From: a virus
IMG/VR virus record: IMGVR_UViG_3300044730_001503
Coordinates: 1 to 47,020 of that record
Strand: one strand, 5' to 3'
Length of the DNA: 47,020 nt
In this document: piece by piece, positions 40,221 through 46,254 of the stretch
How the letters are laid out: each line of letters begins with the position of its first letter
Numbering within the stretch: position 1 is the first letter of the stretch
Program-made: the position numbers and the translations under genes
The notes under the pieces: generated by a model
Told to the model about the DNA's origin: nothing
Database searches by the model: none
Seen by the model: the letters and a program-made list of their open reading frames with translations, nothing else

Positions 40221-40225
40221 ATTTT

Positions 40226-41650
40226 ATGAATTATATTGCCTCGTTATACAAAACACGTTGCCAAAAACTGGCCGAAGAAATTGAGATTATTAAAAACAAA
40301 ATTAATATTCTTGAAGCAGAAAAAAGGGAATACGACGCTGCTGGATCTCCCCTTCTAGTTTCTACCAGAGTTCCTACAAGTAAAAAGTTGACATATGATC
40401 CGCACAATCTCATCGGTTCGGATAGGCTTGTGGTTGGTATGGATGCTATGGAACCAGAGCATGTTGAAAGACTCGCAACAACCCTGAGGCAGTATCCCAT
40501 TTCGGGACCGAATCCGTCTTCAGATCCATTTAAACTAATTGCAGATGTCAAGGGCAGAGTACAAAGAAATATCGAATATGGATTGGATAGAGCAGAGTCT
40601 TTACCAGAGCTTGCTGCAAGAAGTGCACAATGGTATGTCGGTGCCAACAAAATTTCTAATCGTTTTGGTAAAAGATTTGGTCACCCTGAACATGTGGCTG
40701 CAGGTGTTCTAGCTGCACTCTCACCACAAAAAGATTGGTATCAAAACACATCTTTGGGTGAACGTGTAATGAAAATTCACAAAGAACATTCTAATGCTGG
40801 ATGGTCACCTGAAATGGATGCTGCCGCAAAAAGATTCTTTGATGAGACAAATCCAAAACATGCTGCTGGTTATGCAGCAATCAAAGGAAAAACACTTTCA
40901 CAAATACAAGATCCAATACACGCAGCAATGTGGATCCGTGCTTATGATGAAGGCCATCATCCAAGACATTTTAGAACTGTTACACCAGAAGGTGATTTTG
41001 GCGAACATATGTTAACTGCAAAAAATGAAAGAGCAACAGCTGCATGGGGTTCTTTCAATGAAATTGGAAATGCTGTAAAAATTATTCGTTCTCAAGGAAA
41101 CATGAACGTAATAAGCAGAGCTCTCGGCAACCAACACAAAGTAAGAAGTTTTTATAATAACATCCTTCAACCAAACAATCCAGATAGACCAGACGTTACC
41201 ATCGACACTCATGCAATCGGTTCTGGATTAGCCAATCCCGCATTGGCAGGTTCGAGTGAAGAGGTATCACTTGGACTTGGAGGATCACCGAGATCTGCAA
41301 TGACAGGAATAGGTGGTTCATATCCTCTATTAAAGGATGTAGTTACTAAAGTTGGTCAAGAAAGAAATATAATTCCAAGCGCAGTACAGAGTATCATATG
41401 GGACGAAAAGAGAGCTGCCGTACCACCAAAAGGAAAAGGTGTAAAAGATCGAAAGCAAGCCGTTGCCAAAGCTTGGGACGCATTTAAAGCCGGTGCTTTG
41501 TCAGATAAAGATGTTTTAGACATTTACGGATCAACATTCCCAGAAGGCCAACTCCCAACTTGGGCAAATACAAAAACACAAGGTGCAGTAAGCACTTTCG
41601 AATCAGTATCTCACAAAATAAAGAAATTAGTTAAATACCTAAAAGGATAA
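40226..41650 (+). CDS. HhH-glycosylase-like protein with shared N-terminal leader
   Basis: 474 residues. The leader MNYIASLYKTRCQKLAEE is the divergent member of a four-protein set (see findings) and holds L15-A16-E17. A coiled-coil stretch follows to about residue 37. The body has 'HVAAGVLAALSPQKDWYQN' (about 154-172), 'GNQHKVRSFYNNILQP' and 'PDVTIDTHAIGSGL' (about 324-337). The 'ALSPQ..W..N', 'KV.SFY.NI' and 'VTIDTHA' elements occur in a phage family whose layout recalls helix-hairpin-helix DNA glycosylases. DNA cleavage or base removal is inferred, not shown. Confidence 0.65.
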   Translation: MNYIASLYKTRCQKLAEEIEIIKNKINILEAEKREYDAAGSPLLVSTRVPTSKKLTYDPHNLIGSDRLVVGMDAMEPEHVERLATTLRQYPISGPNPSSDPFKLIADVKGRVQRNIEYGLDRAESLPELAARSAQWYVGANKISNRFGKRFGHPEHVAAGVLAALSPQKDWYQNTSLGERVMKIHKEHSNAGWSPEMDAAAKRFFDETNPKHAAGYAAIKGKTLSQIQDPIHAAMWIRAYDEGHHPRHFRTVTPEGDFGEHMLTAKNERATAAWGSFNEIGNAVKIIRSQGNMNVISRALGNQHKVRSFYNNILQPNNPDRPDVTIDTHAIGSGLANPALAGSSEEVSLGLGGSPRSAMTGIGGSYPLLKDVVTKVGQERNIIPSAVQSIIWDEKRAAVPPKGKGVKDRKQAVAKAWDAFKAGALSDKDVLDIYGSTFPEGQLPTWANTKTQGAVSTFESVSHKIKKLVKYLKG

Positions 41651-41652
41651 TC

Positions 41653-42522
41653 ATGGACTACCTAACAAACTATTACAAAAATCAAGCAGAACAGTTACAA
41701 GAACAATTAAATCTTTTGCAAAGCAAATTGAAGTCTTTGCAAGAAGATGTTTTCAATCCTTCGTGGGGCGGTCCTGGTATTCCTGATACCGAAGCAGGTA
41801 CAATTGAACTAGAAAATATGGCCAGACAAAAGAAAAGAACATCTTTGTTTGGTCCAGTAAAGCAATCCAAGGAATGGGAAGAATTAAACGCCGAGATCGA
41901 AAGACGACGCGGTAGAGGTAGATCTAAACCGGCTCCAGAACCAGCCCCCGCACCAGAACCAGAAGCAGTTCTGGCCAGATGGCCAGAACCGGCTTATGAA
42001 CCGGAAACAAGAAAACCTTCTCCAGAAGAATTCAATGCTGAAGCTCCTGGACACCAGGAAGCAGGAGAAGCAGATTTTGATGAAGGTGGTGACTATACTT
42101 CTTCCGGCGGTTACGCTCAGAGCCCAACTTCATGGGCAAATCGGTATCCCGGTAAGTATCCAGCACCACAAAAACCCAAATCAAACAAACCTTCTCGTCC
42201 AGAATTTAATTATGAAGTTCTTGGACACCAGGAAGCAGGAGAAGTAGATTATGACGAGGGTGGTGACTATACTTCTTCCGGTGGTTATGTTCAAAGCCCA
42301 ACTTTCTGGGCAAATCGGTATCCCGGTAAGTATACTACACCACAGCAACCAAAAGCAGTAGCACCCGCTGCTGTTCGAGGCGAATCTGAAATGCCAGAAC
42401 AAACGGGTGGTGCCGACCAACCAGACTGGGTTCTTCGTTGGGCCAAAAAGCTAGGCGATACCCCCGAAAAGATCGAGGGTATGCGTCAACAGGCAGTGAG
42501 ACAGATAAGATCAGAAAAATAA
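41653..42522 (+). CDS. Leader-bearing protein with two 58-residue repeats
   Basis: 289 residues. Leader MDYLTNYYKNQAEQLQEQ is followed by a coiled coil to about residue 33. Residues 90-110 are a Pro/Ala/Glu-rich stretch. Two 58-residue repeats then contain 'GHQEAGE(A/V)D(F/Y)DEGGDYTSSGGY' and 'WANRYPGKY'. The C-terminus ends 'DWVLRWAKKLGDTPEKIEGMRQQAVRQI'. AAGGATAATC before the ATG gives it a ribosome binding site, and it follows the previous gene after 2 nt. It looks like an extended, acidic, structural or DNA-binding cargo protein. Not recognised. Confidence 0.65.
   Translation: MDYLTNYYKNQAEQLQEQLNLLQSKLKSLQEDVFNPSWGGPGIPDTEAGTIELENMARQKKRTSLFGPVKQSKEWEELNAEIERRRGRGRSKPAPEPAPAPEPEAVLARWPEPAYEPETRKPSPEEFNAEAPGHQEAGEADFDEGGDYTSSGGYAQSPTSWANRYPGKYPAPQKPKSNKPSRPEFNYEVLGHQEAGEVDYDEGGDYTSSGGYVQSPTFWANRYPGKYTTPQQPKAVAPAAVRGESEMPEQTGGADQPDWVLRWAKKLGDTPEKIEGMRQQAVRQIRSEK
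42015..42362 (+). repeat. Two tandem 174-nt coding repeats
   Basis: The units repeat with a period of 174 nt. The parts from about 42048 and 42222 are nearly identical, notably 'ggtggtgactatacttcttc' in both. Several differences are silent third-position changes, so selection on the protein has kept them alike. Confidence 0.85.
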
Positions 42523-42531
42523 AAATATTAT

Positions 42532-42560
42532 TTGATTTATTGGTTGTTACAAGTTATAAT
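42532..42560 (+). promoter_or_regulatory. Sigma70-type promoter for the HNH gene
   Basis: TTGATT, 17 nt, TATAAT, then TATTTGA and the ATG at 42568. A start of transcription 7 nt after the -10 box would fall on the A of ATG. Confidence 0.68.
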
Positions 42561-42567
42561 TATTTGA

Positions 42568-42957
42568 ATGAATTTGTTTGAAGTACTAATTCAAGAAACC
42601 AAAAAAGACAATCGCCGCCCCTATATTCTGGGAAGCGGCGATTGTCGCAATTATAAAGAGATTATAAGAAAAAGAATACAGAATCAAAGATCTAATGTAG
42701 AAGCACAAAATTTAGTAAATGAATTAAAATGCACAATAGGATGCGAAGACTGTGGATGGAACGAAATACCTTCAATACTGGACTTCCACCATATAAAAAA
42801 AGATCCTAAAAACAGAAAATTATCTAAATGCAACAGTCTGAGACAAGTGGTAAGAGAACTGCCCAAAGGGGTGTTTTTATGCAGAAACTGCCACGCAAAA
42901 AGACACTATGACCCAAATTCCAAAAGGGTTCGTTATAATAAAGATGAATTTAGATAA
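42568..42957 (+). CDS. HNH homing-type endonuclease
   Basis: 129 residues. The zinc-HNH core is complete: Cys59-x2-Cys62 ('CEDCGW'), 'LDFHHIKKDP' (His74, His75), and 'CRNCHAKRH' (Cys105, Cys108, His109). This is a free-standing HNH nuclease of the kind that spreads in phage genomes. The opening MNLFEVLIQET is also compatible with a capsid-targeting leader ending I-Q-E. A 12-bp inverted repeat lies in codons 14-27 (42607-42646). Its promoter is sigma70-type, unlike the late boxes of its neighbours. Confidence 0.85.
   Translation: MNLFEVLIQETKKDNRRPYILGSGDCRNYKEIIRKRIQNQRSNVEAQNLVNELKCTIGCEDCGWNEIPSILDFHHIKKDPKNRKLSKCNSLRQVVRELPKGVFLCRNCHAKRHYDPNSKRVRYNKDEFR
42607..42646 (+). repeat. 12-bp perfect inverted repeat within the HNH gene
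   Basis: GACAATCGCCGC (42607-42618) and its exact complement GCGGCGATTGTC (42635-42646) flank a 16-nt loop that can add a CCC/GGG pair. A hairpin this stable (12 bp, 8 GC) just inside a coding region is rare by chance. Confidence 0.88.
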
Positions 42958-42960
42958 ATA
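42953..42960 (+). promoter_or_regulatory. Late promoter GATAAATA, 5 nt before start
   Basis: GATAAATA overlaps the HNH stop codon and is followed by ATTTT and the ATG at 42966. Confidence 0.7.
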
Positions 42961-42965
42961 ATTTT

Positions 42966-43940
42966 ATGCAATCATTTAAACAATTTTTATTGAACGAGGC
43001 ACCACTCTCTCCAGCCACTCAAAATGAAACAAAGGCTCTTCTTGCGCAAATGGCTAAAATGGATGCCGACAAGGCTGCTAGACAAAATAAAGTCAATCCA
43101 TCAACTGGACGCAGTTACATGGATACTGCGAACCAGGCAACCCAGGCAAGCCTAGACAGAGAGCGTTCAAGAGAAAATTTTGATGAATTGGCAAAGACAA
43201 TGCCAAATCAAGCAGCTCGCGCAAGATTCAACACGCAATCCGCCGCAAGAAGCGCCGCACCCGGTGGAATGAATGCTAATAGCGATATGGCATCCTTCGG
43301 TGCTCTTTCGCAAGAAGATCAAAACAGAGTCGCATCAACACAGAGCACCGCAAGATTGCAATCAATGCGCCAAGCCCAGTACAGCACGTCTTCGCAAAAT
43401 GTTGCTCAAGGTCGTGCTGGTCAGGCAATGGGTGGAAACAGAGCCTCCGGAATAAATGCGATCAACGCAGAATTAGAAGACAGAAGAACCAATGCAATGG
43501 GCGGAAAAGATGCTGCCGCAAGTTATGCAAGAACATGGCAAGAAGATCCAACCAGCCTGAGAACTCAGCAAAGCATGGCAGTCAGAACTCCAAGAGAAAG
43601 ACTCGCCATGATGGATGCCATGAAAGAAGAAGGCTTGAGACAAATCCGTGAAAAGGGCAAACTGGATCCAAAGCACGTAGAAATGGTAAATCAATTCGGT
43701 AAGTCTGCACCAAAGGAAACTGAAACTTCAGCTGCATTTGGAAGAGCCTCAAGAGAACCTATTGGAGGTTCTAAACCAGCACCCACAACCACTACGGCTT
43801 CTCAAAGTTCTTCGACTGCTCCAGCACCTCAAAGTTCCTCAACCACTCCAGCACCAAAGAAAACCTATGCGGAGATCAAGAGAGAGCAACAGGCAAGAAT
43901 GACTCAGTCTGCATTACGTGGCGGAAGCAGATTCGCCTGA
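42966..43940 (+). CDS. Probable internal head protein, Ala/Gln/Ser-rich, with capsid-targeting-like leader
   Basis: 324 residues. The leader MQSFKQFLLNEAP is close to the T4 internal-protein leader MKTYQEFIAEA, with L9-N10-E11 as candidate gp21 cut site. The mature part is rich in Ala, Gln, Arg, Ser and Met ('ARFNTQSAARSAAPGGMNANSDM'), with no predicted globular core. It ends in a Ser/Thr/Pro/Ala linker ('TTTTASQSSSTAPAPQSSSTTPAPKK') and a basic tail. Such basic, disordered proteins suit packing with DNA inside the head. The function is unknown; location in the virion is inferred. Confidence 0.65.
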   Translation: MQSFKQFLLNEAPLSPATQNETKALLAQMAKMDADKAARQNKVNPSTGRSYMDTANQATQASLDRERSRENFDELAKTMPNQAARARFNTQSAARSAAPGGMNANSDMASFGALSQEDQNRVASTQSTARLQSMRQAQYSTSSQNVAQGRAGQAMGGNRASGINAINAELEDRRTNAMGGKDAAASYARTWQEDPTSLRTQQSMAVRTPRERLAMMDAMKEEGLRQIREKGKLDPKHVEMVNQFGKSAPKETETSAAFGRASREPIGGSKPAPTTTTASQSSSTAPAPQSSSTTPAPKKTYAEIKREQQARMTQSALRGGSRFA

Positions 43941-43967
43941 TTTCATTCAGTAATTTGAATAAATTTT

Positions 43968-43994
43968 TCGGGCCTCGCAAAGGCCCGATTTTTT
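43968..43994. terminator. Bidirectional terminator
   Basis: 8-bp stem TCGGGCCT / AGGCCCGA with loop CGCAA, preceded by AAATTTT and followed by T6. It lies between two convergent genes. Confidence 0.9.
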
Positions 43995-44685
43995 ATTTTT
44001 CGGGTTTGTGAATCAAAACCCACGAATCCTTGTCCCGAGTCTCCCCGTAGACATGCTTTTCGTGCTCCGGATCATCTGGATTGTAATCCGGAATATTCGT
44101 CACCACCCCGGGAATGTCCCAGCCACTCGCATGCCTGTTGACCGCACTAACCGTCCCCTGTCTTGCAATATTCCTCCAGATATTCCGACCTCCCGGAGAC
44201 TGAGTCTTGTCGCTCACAATCGGAAGATCCAGATGCCGTGCTGCCAGCTCATACACCCTGCTCGGAAGGTTATCAACGAAAGAAATGTCACCCCTGTGCT
44301 CGAATCTGGGAGCTGCGCCGGTTGTCAAGTACTTCCCTACGAATTTCTTTCCGATGTGTCGGAAGTCTCCGGGCTCAAGTTCCTTGAATGGCACAAATCC
44401 GACAGGCTTTCCTTCATGGTGAACAACGAACGCATGGTGGACCGTGGTATTTTCTTTTCTGCCCTTTCCGTACCCTACACCCGGCAGAACTTCCGTTCTC
44501 TTACTATGGAAGACCTCATAAGGACCGATTTCCCCGGCCTTCGAGAACTCGGTAGCAGTCTTCGGGTCCGAGTGCAGCTGACTCAATTTTTCTAAATTTT
44601 GTCTGAAGTCCCAATCCGAGTTTGCTATCAGCAAAGGTTCGAGCATTGGAAAGTCTTCCGAGATATACTGAATGAATCTTTTCAC
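43993..44685 (-). CDS. Unknown protein with capsid-targeting-like leader
   Basis: 230 residues from GTG 44685 (MKRFIQYISEDFP); this start puts a late box at the standard 5 nt. The ATG at 44712 lies inside the promoter. The leader ends I-S-E, a gp21-type site. The body has 'HHAFVVHHEGKPVGFVPFKELEPGDF' and 'LDLPIVSDKTQSPGGRNIWRNIARQ' (near 165-190), recalling unnamed GNAT-like phage proteins with 'SDxxQSPGxxxxW'. Acyl transfer is a guess. The gene is clearly richer in GC than those around it, which suggests recent acquisition. Confidence 0.6.
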   Translation of the reverse strand: MKRFIQYISEDFPMLEPLLIANSDWDFRQNLEKLSQLHSDPKTATEFSKAGEIGPYEVFHSKRTEVLPGVGYGKGRKENTTVHHAFVVHHEGKPVGFVPFKELEPGDFRHIGKKFVGKYLTTGAAPRFEHRGDISFVDNLPSRVYELAARHLDLPIVSDKTQSPGGRNIWRNIARQGTVSAVNRHASGWDIPGVVTNIPDYNPDDPEHEKHVYGETRDKDSWVLIHKPEK

Positions 44686-44690
44686 AAAGA

Positions 44691-44705
44691 TATTTATTAT
44701 AAATA
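44691..44705. promoter_or_regulatory. Divergent late promoters
   Basis: Minus box AATAAATA (44691-44698) serves GTG 44685 and plus box TATAAATA (44698-44705) serves ATG 44711. They share one base. Each is exactly 5 nt from its start codon. Confidence 0.75.
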
Positions 44706-44710
44706 TTTTC

Positions 44711-44986
44711 ATGAATTACTTAACAAATTATTACAAAAATTTATGTGAACAACTTCAAGAGAGATTGAATATTCTTGAAAATAAATTCGACAGAAAAGCA
44801 GAGATGGCAGCCGACCGGGTGTGGAACAGCAGAAAGCCTTTGTCACAAATGACCGCAGAAGAGGCGTACCAGCACGGTCAAGATCACGCCCTTACTCCGG
44901 GTGTGACTCCTCATCCGGATATGTTTAAGAATCCTTATTTTTATGCGGGATTCCACGATACGCTACATCCAAAGATGGAAGAGTAA
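44711..44986 (+). CDS. Small leader-bearing protein
   Basis: 91 residues from ATG 44711 (MNYLTNYYKNLCEQLQER). The leader and coiled coil (to about residue 25) are shared with three other proteins and hold L15-Q16-E17. The rest, 'MAADRVWNSRKPLSQMTAEEAYQHGQDHALTPGVTPHPDMFKNPYFYAGFHDTLHP', is a short unknown domain rich in aromatic and His residues. It has its own late promoter and terminator, forming a single-gene unit. Confidence 0.7.
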   Translation: MNYLTNYYKNLCEQLQERLNILENKFDRKAEMAADRVWNSRKPLSQMTAEEAYQHGQDHALTPGVTPHPDMFKNPYFYAGFHDTLHPKMEE

Positions 44987-45019
44987 CCATAAAATAACGT
45001 AAAAATTTTACAGTAAACT

Positions 45020-45052
45020 TTCTGGGCTCCAAACGGGCCCAGAATTTTTTTT
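45020..45052 (+). terminator. Terminator after the 91-residue gene
   Basis: 8-bp stem TTCTGGGC / GCCCAGAA followed by T8. The run of Ts continues into the first copy of the GGCATATG repeat. Confidence 0.85.
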
Positions 45053-45069
45053 GGCATATGGCGTGTTTT
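45035..45069 (+). repeat. GGCATATG intergenic repeat, copy 1
   Basis: GGGCCCAGAA, a T run, then GGCATATGGCGTGTTTT. It begins inside the terminator stem. Part of a four-copy family in non-coding DNA at 45.0-46.1 kb. Confidence 0.75.
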
Positions 45070-45170
45070 GCCTTCAAGGGGCTCCAGACCTAAAGGAGGC
45101 TCTGGGACCCTAAACCAACCAAAGAATCGCTCTCCGTCAATCGTAGGGCTCTACAGAAGGGTTTTGGAGG

Positions 45171-45210
45171 GCTCCGGGTCCCGAAAATTTTTAAGGGCAT
45201 ATGGTGTTTT
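45171..45210 (+). repeat. GGCATATG intergenic repeat, copy 2
   Basis: GCTCCGGGTCCCG, AAAATTTTTAA, then GGGCATATGGTGTTTT, ending 10 nt before the late box at 45221. The 118-nt stretch before it (45053-45170) has no gene I can support; it repeats 'gggctc' elements. Confidence 0.75.
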
Positions 45211-45220
45211 TAAAAAATTT

Positions 45221-45228
45221 TATAAATA
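45221..45228 (+). promoter_or_regulatory. Late promoter TATAAATA, 5 nt before start
   Basis: Perfect box, then TTCTC and the ATG at 45234. No Shine-Dalgarno sequence. Confidence 0.78.
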
Positions 45229-45233
45229 TTCTC

Positions 45234-45713
45234 ATGCACTACCTGACAAATTATTATAAAAATCTATCTGAACAACTTCAAGAGAAAGTAAATTATCTTG
45301 AAAAATTATTAAATGAAAGTGAACCCAATCCACGCGAAAAATCCTGGTATAGACACTATGATATTGTAGACTCAATTATTAGACATCATGTTTTTGGGTC
45401 CAAATACAAACCAGTCACAAAGGATATAACTGCAGTACAAGATGTAACTGCAAAAACTATAAAAAATATTCTGGACAAACATCCAGAGGCTCCATTCAGA
45501 AATCCGGGCCCAGCAATCCAAGCGATTCGCCAACATGTAATTGATGGAAGCGATGAGGTTTCAGATAGAGTGATGAACAGAGAAGGAAAAAATATCCGAA
45601 ACATTGTGGATAGGGGAGAGTATAAAGATGTACTCCAAAAAACTGCAGAAGATTACTCAGCAGAGCTTGAAGATAAAGTTAACAACCACATAGGCGTAAT
45701 GAAAGACGAATAA
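45234..45713 (+). CDS. Leader-bearing helical protein
   Basis: 159 residues from ATG 45234 (MHYLTNYYKNLSEQLQEK). The leader and coiled coil (to about residue 28) are shared with the set; L15-Q16-E17 and L26-N27-E28 are candidate cleavage sites. The remainder is helical and charged ('IRHHVFGSKYKPVTKDITAVQDVTAKTIKNILDKHPEAPF', 'EDYSAELEDKVNNHIG'). No domain recognised. As a single-gene unit it matches the layout of the 91-residue gene. Confidence 0.7.
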   Translation: MHYLTNYYKNLSEQLQEKVNYLEKLLNESEPNPREKSWYRHYDIVDSIIRHHVFGSKYKPVTKDITAVQDVTAKTIKNILDKHPEAPFRNPGPAIQAIRQHVIDGSDEVSDRVMNREGKNIRNIVDRGEYKDVLQKTAEDYSAELEDKVNNHIGVMKDE

Positions 45714-45728
45714 AAATTTAAATAAACT

Positions 45729-45762
45729 TTCTGGGCCTATCAGGGGCCCAGAATTTTTTTTT
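45729..45762 (+). terminator. Terminator after the 159-residue gene
   Basis: 9-bp stem TTCTGGGCC / GGCCCAGAA followed by T9; nearly the same sequence as the terminator at 45020-45052. Confidence 0.88.
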
Positions 45763-45776
45763 GGCATATAGTGTTT
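45744..45776 (+). repeat. GGCATATG intergenic repeat, copy 3
   Basis: GGGCCCAGAA, T9, then GGCATATAGTGTTTT. As in copy 1 it begins inside the terminator stem. Confidence 0.75.
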
Positions 45777-45787
45777 TCAAAAAATAA

Positions 45788-45814
45788 GGGTCCCAAAAGG
45801 GACCCAAATTTTTT
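45788..45814. terminator. Terminator of the small membrane protein gene
   Basis: GGGTCCC, AAAA, GGGACCC, with a T run on both strands (AAATTTTTT to the right, TTATTTTTT on the minus strand). It closes the minus-strand gene 45832-46014 and backs up the plus-strand terminator. Confidence 0.85.
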
Positions 45815-45831
45815 AGTTAAATTTTAAAATC

Positions 45832-46014
45832 TTACTTAACTGCAGGAGCTTCTACAGAAGCCTTCTCTGCGTGTTTAACGCCACCGTGTGGGCCTTTGTG
45901 GGCTGGACCGTGCTTGTGGGTCAAACCAACGACCAGAGCCAATACAGCGATTCCAAAAACGATCCATTCAAACTTAGTGAGCTTACTCAAAGCATTTTTA
46001 ATTTTTGTAATCAT
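45832..46014 (-). CDS. Small single-pass membrane protein
   Basis: 60 residues. Residues 15-31 ('FEWIVFGIAVLALVVGL') form one transmembrane helix after a basic start (MITKIKNALSKLTK), so the N-terminus is likely inside the cell. The C-terminal part is rich in His, Lys, Gly, Pro and Ala ('THKHGPAHKGPHGG'). It could be a lysis-related, superinfection-blocking or membrane-tether protein; nothing decides. AAAGGAAAC lies before the ATG, behind a CCTAAATA late box. Confidence 0.72.
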   Translation of the reverse strand: MITKIKNALSKLTKFEWIVFGIAVLALVVGLTHKHGPAHKGPHGGVKHAEKASVEAPAVK

Positions 46015-46031
46015 ATAAGTTTCCTTTGAGG

Positions 46032-46039
46032 TATTTAGG
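46032..46039 (-). promoter_or_regulatory. Late promoter for the membrane protein (CCTAAATA)
   Basis: CCTAAATA on the minus strand, 17 nt before the ATG, with AAAGGAAA in the leader. Confidence 0.6.
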
Positions 46040-46040
46040 A

Positions 46041-46080
46041 CTCCGGGGGCCCAAAAAATTTTTAAGGCATATGAGGTATT
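46041..46080 (+). repeat. GGCATATG intergenic repeat, copy 4
   Basis: CTCCGGGGGCCC, AAAAAATTTTTAA, then GGCATATGAGGTATT. Most like copy 2 in the left half. Confidence 0.72.
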
Positions 46081-46178
46081 TGAAAAAATTTGAGAATTTT
46101 TGAGAGAATTGAGGGGGTGGGGAGCTAGCCGTCAAGGGACCCGCATAAAAATATGGGACCCAAATTACTGTTTGGACA

Positions 46179-46206
46179 TTGACAAAGGGGGTACCAAGAA
46201 TATTTT
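46179..46206 (+). promoter_or_regulatory. Sigma70-type promoter, rightward
   Basis: TTGACA, 16 nt, TATTTT. Its -10 box is on top of the -10 box of the leftward promoter at 46202-46229. Nothing is coded immediately downstream. Confidence 0.45.
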
Positions 46207-46229
46207 ACCACACCCCCTCCCTATGTCAA
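46202..46229 (-). promoter_or_regulatory. Sigma70-type promoter, leftward
   Basis: TTGACA, 16 nt, TAAAAT on the minus strand. It points toward the small membrane protein gene about 190 nt away. Confidence 0.5.
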
Positions 46230-46254
46230 GCCCACCTACCCAGCCAGCCCCCGC

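Noticed and set aside
45068-45259. 63-codon ORF reading through repeat copy 2 and the late promoter at 45221
   Set aside because: It crosses a promoter and the start of the 159-residue gene and has no ribosome binding site.
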